Origin: Myxocyprinus asiaticus
Lineage: Eukaryota; Chordata; Actinopteri; Cypriniformes; Catostomidae
Length of the DNA stretch: 64,000 nucleotides
Assembly: GCF_019703515.2 (NCBI RefSeq)
Contig: NC_059372.1
Location: 24,278,931 to 24,342,930 of the forward strand
Direction: 5' to 3'
Shown: positions 1 to 12,600 of the stretch, in pieces
Position numbering within the stretch: the stretch's first letter is position 1
Layout: each line of letters begins with the position of its first letter
The notes under the pieces: generated by a model
What the model saw: the letters and a program-made list of their open reading frames with translations, nothing else
Databases searched by the model: none
Told to the model about the DNA's origin: nothing
Program-made: the position numbers and the translations under genes

Positions 1-534
1 ATCTGCCAATACCGATAGTTTGGTGGTTCTGCTTTTTTATGCTACCTTGTTTCAGATCACTGACAATTAATTACAAAACTTCCAAAGAAATTTAAATAAC
101 TTTATTCTCTATGTGTCTGCATGTTTCCCATGTTTTTAGAGTAACTGGTCTCAGTTATAAACAAAACACTGAAACAAAAAGCACATCATAATTTATCTTA
201 TACTGATGTTTAGCCGATAAATCTGTGCATCTCTAGTTAAAACTACATATTCATTTAGAGAAAAAATATTATTTAAATTAGTAGGACAGAGACCAAAAAT
301 TTCACAAGTTGGGTTATACACACAAATATATAACATATACAATTTACAGCAACCAATTGACACATATGATAATTGTAATTTTTTTATTATTTCAGAATTC
401 CTGGGTGAACTTTTAAATGATGCTCCAGCTGACTGTAACTCTGCAGCTATACTGTGTAAAAGTGTTTGAAAGAACAGCTCATGTGGTGAGTACAACAGAT
501 GCAGGTGAGAGAGGAGTGAGAGTTTAACAGGAAC
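1..534. other. rap1gap intron, nothing recognised
   Basis: AT-rich sequence following exon 16. I see no further RAP1GAP tail exon and no mobile element with clear ends here. Confidence 0.5.
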
Positions 535-612
535 CTCTTCTATGGTTCCTATTCCTATAGCACTGCCGCGGCGTCCATATTTACTGGGACTTTTGCCTGG
601 GACAAGCAATGA
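535..612 (-). CDS. rap1gap: rap1gap exon 16: [17 protein letters not shown] (3' edge uncertain)
   Basis: Acceptor TTTGCAG, then 26 codons [20 protein letters not shown] to IGTIEE. It matches the human ISLIVPGKSP..SRRSSAIGI block, and RRGS keeps the basophilic kinase consensus. The donor at 534-533 (GTTCCT) is weak. The reading frame stays open beyond it, so the exon could extend a few codons to another donor. The remaining C-terminal exons lie left of the window. Confidence 0.85.
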
Positions 613-624
613 CTGCAAAGAGCC

Positions 625-665
<41 letters not shown>

Positions 666-3600
666 TATGAGTTCAAGCAGCAGGTTATGTGTTTTACAAA
701 CAAAGTAGGCTACAAACATCAGCTAGAGAGACTTGTAATCAAAAAGCATGATCAGGAATTTAAAAGCTGTCATGAGAACAACAGAGAAGCCACATGAGGA
801 GAGAAGGTCCTGAGAAATCATGGCAATTACAGGGGCCTGTGAAGGACAAGAAAGCATGTAGGAGCACACACAGCACACCATTAGAGACAACATGACAGTT
901 CACATTTCAACACAGTTAAACAGTCAGGTCAACATTACTGAAAGAGATTAATCATACAAAAGTAAATTCATAGGTTACATGCTGTTACTCTCTCCTTAAG
1001 ATGAATCACTTATGTTGTATTATTCCTCTTTTGTAAGTCACTTTGGATAAAAGCGTCTGCCAAATGAATAAATGTAAATGTTTACGAAACATTTACATTC
1101 ATGCAACTTTTTGGTAACTGAGCATGTCAGATTTGCTCTCCTTATTTGGACCAGTTTCGTACAGTTGTTGTATGTTCCTGGTCATTAAAGGAGAATACCA
1201 ATATTCACTTAGAAGTCACAATAGGTGACATACTGCAAATACTGCTAGTGGTTAAGAAATGCATTTTTTTATTCTCTATTGTATAACCATGCAAGGTCAG
1301 AATGTCTAATTCACTTACATGGCATATGATAGTGCTATTAATATCCTAAAAACATTAACCGTGAGAGAGACATGGGTCAGTAACTCAGAAGTTTGTTCCA
1401 GAGTTAGTCCCTATGCGGAATGTAGGATTTCTCTGAGCTCACATCAGTTGTGCTCAAGAGGAGCACACTGGCATGACTTAGCATGGCTCTCAGTGTGTGA
1501 TAATTCCCAGGGCGGGTTGCAGCACCACAAAAGCTACTGTGATTGATGGAGGTCTCTAACTGTCTTAGCAGAGACTTCCAACCATACTTACCAACTAGTG
1601 TTATTATCATTAATGAAAACTAAATAAAAACATTTTCATTACCTGAAATAAAAATAAAAACTAACATAACTGGAAAGACTGAAACTAAACTAAAATACAT
1701 TTCCAAAATGAACAAAAATAACATAAAATAAAAATAACATCTTGAATTAATTTTATTAAGTTTTGATGCACAGTATATTTAAAACCCTAAAAACGTTTTT
1801 GTATCCTGAAGGATACAAACATGCAATCATTATCTAAATGTAACACGACAGCATTCTTTGTGAAGGCAGCTGACCTCGAGGCATACACTACCAGTCAAAA
1901 GTTTTGAAACACTTGACTGAAATGTTTCTCATGATCTTAAAAATCTTTTGATCTGAAGGCGTATGCTTCAATGTTTAAAATTAGTTTTGTAGACAAAAAT
2001 ATAATTGTGCCACCATATTAATTTATTTCATTATAAAATTATAATTTTATAAAAAAATAAATAAAAATAAAAAATATTTTTTTTTAAATGGATGACTTGG
2101 ACCAAATAATAAAGAAAAGCAGCCAATAAGTGCCCAACATAGATGGGAACTCCTTCAACACTGTTTAAAAAGCATCCCAGGATGATACCTCAAGAAGTTG
2201 GTTGAGAAAATGTCAAGAGTACATTTCTGCAAATTCTAGGCAAAGGGTGACTACTTTGAAGATGCTAAAATATAACACAGTTTTGATTTATTTTGGATTT
2301 TTATAGTCACAACATAATTCCCATAGTTCCATTTATGTTATTCCATAGTTTTCATGACTTTACTATTATTCTCAAATGTGAAGAAAAAAAATTATAATAA
2401 AGAATAAGTGTTTCAAAATTTTGTGTATGTTCCAATCTTTTAATGTTATTTTCATGACTTCTACAAGCTGTAAATTTGAAAATAAATGCAATATTTTGAA
2501 GAGAAACTGGGTATTATTTGGGTAATAATAGTAATAGAAAAAAGCAAAAAATATTTTTTTAGAGGTATCTTGATATTCTTTTAAGAGTTAATTTAAAACT
2601 GTATTTGTGTGTTGAAATTAACATGAACCCATTTTATATATATACACACATATTAAGTGTTGTAAAAATATTGTTCATTGTTAGTTAACTGATGTAGTTA
2701 ACTAATACTAATGAATACAATGGTACCGTAAAGTATTTAACATGGACTAACAATGAACAATACTTTTACAGTATTTATTAATCATGGTTAATTTACTAAT
2801 GTATTTTTAAAATCAAAAGTTGTATATGTTAACATTAGTTAATGCACTATGAACTAACATGAACTAACAATGGACAATTGTATTTTTGTAAACGAATGTT
2901 AACAAAGATGAATAAATGCTCTAAATATAATGTAGTTCATGACACCTAATGCATTAACCAATGTTAACCAACGGAACCTGTTACTAACATATAGAACTTT
3001 CTTAGCAGGTCCTTATGTGATACTTATGTAAGTCTGACCCTATGGGCAATGTGATAAAGTCAAAACGTTCACAACCATATTAATACTAACAGCACCAGCA
3101 GGGTTCCATATCCTGCTTCAAGATCAGATAATATTAATTCCTAAGAGACACTGGAGGGAAAATAATAAAATAATATGTCACATGACCTCTGCGAAGCATT
3201 TACATTACAATATTCCATTCCCTCCTAAGCATCATGCAACACATTTTAAGACTACTTTTCACGAGTTCGCCTGCACATATAATCTTATAAAGGATAAACG
3301 TATTTGGCTTGCTGTCCACAAAGGAGGGGCTCGAGGATGAGGGACTTTACCGAATTTACCCCCATAAGGGACTACTTAATATATGAAGGAAACTATAGGA
3401 CAGGAACTCTTAAAAGTTTGAGATGGGGAGGTGGAGGGATGCTGGAAAGACTGTCACTAGAGTGAGGTAAGCACCAGCTTATATATCCTGTTGGTTGACT
3501 GGCAGATTATATGTGCAAGCTCCTCCCGAACCTTCGTTTAATTACACCACTTATGTCATAAACCTCATACTGTATGCACCATAACACAATGTCAGTGTTG

Positions 3601-6600
3601 GGTGAGTTACAAAAAAAAAGTATTCCACTACAAATTACTAACTACTTCTCTACTTAAAACTGTAATCAGATTACTTTACTGATTACATAATTGAAAAAGT
3701 AATCACATTACTAATTAATTTAATTTAAAAAAATGTCTAAAGCACTTGTCACAAACATTGTTTTTCTGCTCAACAAATAAAAAAATAATGTCTATTTTCT
3801 CCTTTCTCCTGTTTTATTTACCCTTCAGCTGTCACAGAAAAGCAAACAGATGTACAGATTAACATATGAATTCACATTTTATTTATATTACAAATAATTA
3901 ATTTTTTTTAGAAATATTTGTAACCCATGTAATGTCCTTAAAAGTAATTACTTTCATTAAAAGTCAGTAACTGTAATCTGATTACAAGAATTTTAAATGT
4001 AATGCATTACACAACTTTTTGTGCCTAAAAGTAATTAGATTACAGTAACTAATTACTCTGTAATTCAATTACACCCAACACTGCACATTGTACAGTACAC
4101 ATGTCTTGGAACAACACTGGGGTTAAACAAGTAACAGTCTTCTCTGTGGAAAGCTCTGATTCATATGACATGCTTTTAACACAAGAAATGCTGATTGTCA
4201 GTAACATGAGCAAGGCGAGAAAATGCACTCAAGTGAAAGTTTCAAGAAATCTTCTTGAACAGTAATTAGAGAAAAAGTCTTGTGAATACAGAATGAGAAT
4301 TTTAATGGCTGCAGAGATGACATACAAAAGCAAGATGGGAATGAGCCAAAAAATGTTAAGGGAAGGGTGAATAAGGGAAATTATTAATTAAACTGTGGGT
4401 GGTTGATTACTCATTAATTAGGGGCTGTATACATAGGACGCATTCTTGTATTCAAAGACAGCTAGATGCAAGACAATGAAATAGAATATAACGGTCATGA
4501 AACATGTTTTTAAAAGTTGAACTTCTTTTAACTTGAAACACGTGGCGCTCATGGTGCGAGACGCTAAAAAAACAGCGTAACGAGTTGCAACGGTCAAAAG
4601 CATCCATCTAGTGCATGTTTTATAGACTAACAATTAAATAGTGCAGTGGAACTCAAGAATGTGTCTTGTGTGAACGTCCCCTATTTTGACTTTTGTGTTG
4701 TTTGCTCTTAGCTTGGTAATATCGACTGATGTGAAATCTGAACGAATGTGCTATATAGTCCCAAATTAGTGAGGTGTGTGTAACCAGGATAGGACTTTGA
4801 TCACAGAGCGGGGATAGTGATGGGGTCATTTAACGACTCATAATTTGGCCCACTGGGAAGTCAGTAGCGGGTTACTTACTATACCAGGGATTTTGGGAGT
4901 CTCTGGTGAGTGGTTGTTGTTGTTGTGGGTGAAACTGCCGCTGTGACTATTGGAGACTGTGTACTTCCTGATATTGAGGCCCATGGCGTCCAGAGACTGG
5001 CTTCTGCTGCGGATCACACGCTACAGCACAGGGAGAGATGGGGAGGAGACACGTTGAGCGGCAGCATGTCAGGGTGGGGCAATGGAGTGGTTGGAGAAAG
5101 GGTTTATAGCCAATAAATCAAGGTGGGAGAAGCATCAGTTTCTAAAACCTTGGCCAATGAGAACACCTGAGAAAACCACAGGTGAGAGCTGTTTTTGAAT
5201 GCAGTTTTGTCCGTAAAAGAAAAGAGCATGTGGCCAGATGGAGAATGGATGGAATGAAATGAAGCTTGTAGCCAGATTAGCTGAGCACATGAAGTCAATC
5301 AGAGTTTGGCTATGCACTGCTGAAGCTTGCAACCGTTAAATGGCAGAACAGCTTGTGAGTGGGCTGCTCTCCAGAATCCTAATGGATATTGATTAAATAC
5401 ATTACCACTAAAGTACTGCCTGATTTCTAGGGAAAACTCCCAAATTGCCACAACCACAGAACAGTTATGTCATAAAATATGTCACACTAGAGAACATCCT
5501 CTATTTTAATGAGGTTTGGCTATAGACAACCCGATAATGAAAACTGTGTGTTTGATTGATTGTGGAAGGAAATATAACAGTATAAAAGTGCGAAGATGAA
5601 AATTGTTTATGAGGACGCTTGACCAATTTTTATGTCTCTTTGACCACACTCAATGGATGAAGAAATTGAGCACCTTCAATTATGTGGCCAACTGCTGAGC
5701 ACATGCAAACAGTCTATGAATTATAGGTGGTTTGGACCGCGGGCATGGAAAATCCAATCTACTTGACCAATAACCTCTATGTACACCACAGATGTACAAT
5801 AGAAATCAGAATGTTAAAAGGATACATTCTGTAATAATTTACTCATTCGTATGTTGTTCCAAGCCTTTTTTCCATGGAACAAAGATGGAAAACCCCCCAT
5901 ATATTTTCCATTCAAAGAAAGTGAATGGTGACTAGTGTTGGGTGTAATCCAATAAAAATAGTAATTAGTTACTGTAATCTAATTACTTTTTAGTCAAAAA
6001 GTAGTGTAATAAATTACATTCTAAATTCTTGTAATCAGATTACAGTTACTGACGTTCAATTGATTTAATTACATTTTAAGTACATTGTAGGGTTATGCCT
6101 ATTTCTAATATATTATTTATGTAGAATACATGAATTGAGGCCCCGTAACGAGTCATTGTGAAGGAGAAATGTGAGGTGCTGAGTGTATGACTTGTGTGAA
6201 ACAATGAACAATAAATAAATAAAAGTAAAGTAATTAGTAATGTGATTACTTTTTCAATGAAGTAATTATTTAAGTACTCTGATTACAATTTTAGAGAAAT
6301 AATTGGTAATTAGTAGTTGATTACTATTTTTAAGTAACTTACCCAAAACTGATGATGACTGAGATTAAGATTCTTCCTTTTGTGTTCCACAGAAGAAAGA
6401 AAGTCTTATGGGTTTGGAACAACATTAGGATGTTGTTCCAAACCAAAAATCCAGAAACATTTCATTTTCATTTGTTGGATGAACTGTCCCTCTAAATTAT
6501 GTACATTACAGTGAAACATTTGGGTAAGATATGTGGTGATTAATCATTTACAACTAACTAATTTGCTAAGAAGCAAAATACTGTGGAGCACATTATATCT

Positions 6601-9600
6601 TGAAGGCAATTCTAATGAGTGCATGACAATGTGCTAATAGAACTAATTAGTGTTAATTACAGAAATGGATGATTTAATTTAGGCACTGTTACATCATCGG
6701 CAGCTGGGGTCATAACGATGGCATCCAGATCCCGTCATGAAGAACAACAGCACCAAGATCAAAAAAGACACTTAGTATAAACTACTTCATTAAAAACCCA
6801 CTCTCTACATAACACAACAGTAAAAAAATATACGAGCTCTAACATTTATATTACAGCAATCAGAATATACTACATCCACCATTCACACATTCAGTGAGGT
6901 ACATCACAGTCGCAGAAAAGCTTTACAAACATTCCTGTCTTTTATGTTGTATTTACTGTTAGTGCCCTCCGAGAGACCCAGCCACCCCTAGAGTCTATAT
7001 AACTGTGTCCTGTGTCCGCCTGGATTACCTTGAAGGACTCAAAGAAGCCCCCTCCCCCTCCTCCTCCATTCTCCAGTTTGTCCTCCTCTCCTCCCAGACC
7101 CATCATGGCCTGACTGTTGATGTGCAGCTCCTCATACAGGGTCTCCAATAGGGCAGATCGGGTGCGCTCCTGGTGACATAACCTTTGTTATAATATTTGA
7201 ATTTAGATGGTACAACTGAATGTAAGACTATAAAGTATTATGCATTTAGCAGATTATTTTATCCAAAGTGACTTACAGTTGCATTCAACATATAAATTTG
7301 ATCAGTACATGTGTTTTGCTGGTAATTAAACCCATGGCCTTGGTGTTGCTACAGCCATGCTCTAGCAGTTGAGCCACAGGAATATTTGTCATGTAAGCAT
7401 ACGCAATGTCTGTATTAGTATTCTGATTTCTTCCAGTCACTCACCTCCAATTTGGCAAATTTCTCAGCTTTGTAGCAGGCATACTCTGCATTGATCAGCT
7501 TTGAAAGTAGAAACTCATGAAACTCTGCCCCCTGTCAGGGAGAGTGGACAGAAAGGTCATAAATGACAATTGAATGACAAACGGGCTAGTTGTCACACTT
7601 TTTAATCCACTGAATATTTAACAGGGTAGGTTTATTTTTGAAAGTCAATTTCTGCATACACACATGCATTGCTCCAAAAAAGCTAAAGAACTTTTTCACC
7701 GTTCTTGCCCAGGAAAAAAGATACAGTTTATTGAACTCATGTTAACCTCTTGTAACAACTTGTCCCAACAGCAGGGCACATTGTCATAATAGAACCTTTC
7801 ATTAAATCAACGGTGAAGGTTTTATGTGAACAGTGGGGGGTGACTGGGGAACGTGTCTCCATCACAACCATCAAAACAAAATTTACACCTCTCTTTAAAT
7901 CTATACCTGCATTAAACAGCCTATTATCAGCTTTCCAGCAAAATGTAAAAAGTAAAACATTTATGAAGCACAAAATGATTTATTAAACAACAAATATAGA
8001 AAAGGTAACATCCAAAAATATTAAAATATTGTTTTGGCCAACAAATATTGTAATTAATAAATTGGAAACATTTATGACATTTAAAACACGTGACCATCTG
8101 CACCAATAAAAATGTGACAACATGCCCTGACCTGACTTGCATGAAAAATACCTTCTTCCTAAGAATACATTTAAAACTTTCAGTAAAAATCTGCCTTTAT
8201 AATATAGTTGACCCTTGCCTTGATGTAAGCCAGTGTGGTTTGATTATGGTAGCTTGTTTACCCAAGAGTTATAACAAAAATATGATGATTGTGAAAATTT
8301 ACTTTGGAGGGTATAATTCACAAAAATGAGATATTTGTGGAAACTAGGGCATTTTCACACCTGGCTCGTTTGGAGCGTTTGTTTTTCGGAACCTGGCGCA
8401 TTTTCTCCCTTGGTTCGGTTTATTTAGGCATATATGAACATGGCAATCGCACCCGCACCAAAACAATCGGTCTGAGACTGCCTGAACGAGGTGGTCTCAG
8501 ACCAATTGCAAACGAACTCTGGAGAGGTTTGCTTGTGGTGGGAATGCAAACCAACCCAACGGACCAACGAACCAAACAATATCCCTATAAAAACCATGAA
8601 CATAACTGAGGGATCTTTGGAGAAGACATCTGTAGATCAGCACTTCTCTGTAATTCATCATCAAAACGTGGATATAGCCTTTTGGCACCTATATTAGATA
8701 TAATTGCATGTTTAATATAGGAGCTGTTTTATAATTCCTGAGGTAATTTTAGTACGATTGTTTCTCTCTTTTGGATAGCGGAAGAAAACACGGGTAGGAC
8801 GGCGTTAGCAACTTTTTGACAAATAAAAAAACATTTTTACGTGGCTTTACTCTGCTGTTTGTGCGTGTGTGTACGTGAAGGGGAGAGAGAGATCTGTGAG
8901 AACAGGCACGTTTCAATGGAGAAATAATGCAAAAGCAACTAATACGGATAAAAATAACCATGACGGAAACTTTACAACTCATATCCATCTGAGTGACGGA
9001 TAATTTGTATTTGGAGCACAACCTCTAACTGGTGATGCTCGAAAATTCTCGAAAATGTTTAATAGTTGACACATTTTTTTACAGGCATATCATTTTAACC
9101 AGTATATCAATGTATGAGCTTAATCCTGGAACAGCGAACAAACATAGTGACCAATAAGGGGACAGCTTGCTCACATGTGACTTTTATTGACATAGTTTTG
9201 GTCCGTATTGAAATCTTGCCTTGTGAAAGCGAATCGAACCAAGAAGAAAATGTAACATTTTAACAATTTAGGGTGCTTTCACACTTGGTTCGATTGCTTT
9301 GACCGAACCCAAGTTTGTTTCCTCCCCCCTCCCCCCGCTGGTCTCTGTTCACATCATATTTTTTGGGTCCGAACCACGGTCTGATTACGTCATCAACGTA
9401 AGTATAAGTGGCAGCTGTTTACTACTGTAACTAGGCATCAACTCAAGAAGACATCAGCTTCACTGTGTTATTGAAGTATTCATCTCTTTGGATTTACCAC
9501 CAAAACTTTACATGCACAACACGACAGTTATGTTTGTCTGCCACGGATGCATTGAACGTGCAATGATGTTAAGAATATTAGCATTTGTATGCCGCTAGCC

Positions 9601-12600
9601 TGCGGATGTGTTACAAGAGATGTGAAGACTGTGAGCTGCTCTCAGAAGGGATTTATTTGGTTACAAACTGGTATGAGAAATTCTTTAAACCATAATAATT
9701 GCGATCGGGAGCCTGCAAAGACACAAATTATATGTCATCAATAAGGGTTCACTTCCGCGATTTGGTACGATTGTGTTCATATCAGCAGCGAACCGCACCG
9801 GATTCAGGCCCAGCTCCACAAGGGGGCCTGGCCCACCCAATCATGAACTTGGCCCACCTTGAGAACTACACCTACACCCACCCCTCCAACTGTTCGGCCC
9901 ACCCGGCATGTCCTATGGCCCACCTTACATCTTAGAGCTGGAGCCAGGCCTGACCGGAGTTCAAATGAACAGTACCCCAGACCAACTTTTCAAGTGGACT
10001 CGGGTGTGGTTCGTGAAAACAGCGTTCACACCACCCAAACGAACCGAACTTTGATGTCATTAGAACTCGTGTGTGCACCAAAAGTGCTAATGTAAAAGCA
10101 CCCAGTCCCTGTTTCAGAACCAAGCAAATGGTCTACAGGTCTGAAAACGCCCTTAAGTCTCTCTCGTTCTCCCCTATATATTTTATTTTAAGTCAGGACC
10201 ACTTCCGTTAAATGAATACTTAACTTGAATACTTGAATGAATACTTTATTCACTTATAGACAATTAAAGCAATCTTTTGCTGTTAACTGTATGGTTCTGT
10301 TCTGGGCAATCTCTCCACACATTCAGAACAGATTCAGCAAAAATATTACAACATAGTAGAGCTGGGTGATTTTTTTCGATTAATTCGAATTTATGTTTTT
10401 GACACAATCATTTTTTTAATCGTCGCTGTAGTTAGATACACTGTCAATCCACCAATGGCTGAATGTAAAAGAGAAAAACAAATGTTCACAGCACTTGGCT
10501 TGATGCCGCCCTCAATCTGATAAGTTGAACATGTGTGGAAATATGCGCGGCTGCGCGCTCCAACATAACATAGGTTAACAACACAGAGACCGATATAAAA
10601 GCCAGTAATATTTCCAGTACAGTTGTATAGTGTGATTGTAGGTAGACTTCGTCCATCATGCATGTTTACACCGGCTTAATCAAACAATAACTATGTTCTG
10701 TGTAAGTTGTATAAGTCATAAATCACTAAGCTACATTTTCTGAGATGTCAACAGAAATGTATGTGTTTATAATAAAGTGTTAGAACATAGCCTACAGTAC
10801 GTGACAGTTATGGGCGCTTCATTTCAAATCATATAATGGATAGGCTATAAATGGGAGAATCATCCACATCTCCTTTTACCATGATGATTCAGAAATATAG
10901 CTAATTATTGCTTTGTTCTGTGACATGTTTCAAATGTACTGCATTTATAACCAACATTGAGGAAGCGAAGCGATCATTTTAACAAACAGCGATATAATTT
11001 CATTTTGCTGCTCTTCTCAGCATGCTCACAGCACTGACTGACATCATTATTTTAAACTGAGCTTTTTGCTTCTTGCATTTTCAACTACACTGAAATTAGG
11101 GGCCTGGGTAGCTCAGCGAGTATTGACGCTGACTACCACCCCTTGAGTCGCGAGTTCGAATCCAGGGGGGTGCTGAGTGACTCCAGCCAGGTCTCCTAAG
11201 CAACCAAATTGGCCCCGTTGTTAGGGAGGGTAGAGTCATATGGGGTAACCTCCTCGTGGTTGCGATTAGTGGTTCTCGCTCTAAATGGGGCGCGTGGTAA
11301 GTTGTGCGTGGATCGCGGAGAGTAGCATGAGCCTCCACATGCTGGGAATCTCCACGGTGTCATGCACAACGAGCCACATGATAAGATGCGCGGATTGACG
11401 GTCTCAGAAGCGGAGGCAATTGAGACTTGTTCTCCGCCACCCGGATTGAGGTGAATAACCGCGCCACCATGAGGACCTACTAAGTAGTGGGAATTGGGCA
11501 TTCCAAATTGGGAGAAAACAGGGGATAAAAAAAAAAAAAACTACACTGAAAATTTTCTGATAGCTGAACTATATCTGCAGGTGTTTATGGTTATACATAC
11601 AAATTGAATGATATACTAAAAATACTTTCTAGATAAACATGACTATTTCTAGATGGACTTGCTTTAGATACAAAAAATACCTAAATTGGCTTTGAGGTAT
11701 TTTGTATTTTTGAGGTATTTTGTAGTTTTCTTATTTTATACTATTATTTCTGGACATCAGTGTTATTTTAAATAAATTAGATTTTAATTTATTTTACTTT
11801 TACGCTGTTGACAACTTTGTGTGTTGCACTTTTTTTGTGCATTTCTGTTACACACCTTTGTTTTCTATAATGATAAAAACTGAGATTCCCTATCTGTCAC
11901 TCACTCGATGTTGTGTCAATGCAGTGACACTAGGGGTCGCCCTTGGGAGCCCCAAACACCTCTGATCTTTGAGAAAAGGCCAATGGGAATTGGCGAGTGG
12001 AATTTGCATGCCACTCCCCCAGACATACGGGTATAAAAGGAGCTGGCTCGCAACCACTCATTCAGATTTTTTCTTCGGAGCCGAGCGGTTGTGTTCAGCG
12101 AGCTGAATCCTCTGCCGTTCCATTCACCTCTAAAAAACTGTTGGAGTTTACGGCGCATTACAGTGGCTTCTCCCCCTCGTGCACCAGTGGAGTGCAGAGA
12201 ACGCCACTGGGCACTTCGACAGTCTAAAAGAGTATATATTCTTGCAATAAAAGAGTATATTTTCCCTACTAAAAGAGTGGCACTGACGGAGAGCATCTTT
12301 TTAAAGATGCCTTTCCCTACCACCCCTGGAGTTCGCTAGCTCGCTAGTTCGAATCCCAGGGCATACTGAATGACTCCAGCCAGGTCTCCTAAGCAACCAA
12401 ATTGGCCTTGCTAGGGAGGGTAGAGTCACATGAGGTAAAATCCTCGTGGTCACTATAATGTGGTTCGTTCTCATTGGGGTGCGTGGTGAGTTGAGCATGG
12501 TTGCCGCGGTGGATGGCGTGAAGCCTCCACACGTGCTATGTCTCCGTGGCAACGCGCTCAACAAGCCACGTGATAAGATGTGCGGGTTGATGGTTTCAGA

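Noticed and set aside
1319..1610. short overlapping ORFs on both strands
   Set aside because: No RAP1GAP similarity, no splice-site support and no domain; chance frames in an intron.
8304..8609. 101-codon plus ORF
   Set aside because: Falls in the end region of a TIR element with repeated GGTTCG/CGAACC motifs; no domain.
11096..11170. genuine tRNA gene
   Set aside because: A- and B-boxes are present, but no consistent cloverleaf pairing is seen and a SINE body with target duplications follows.
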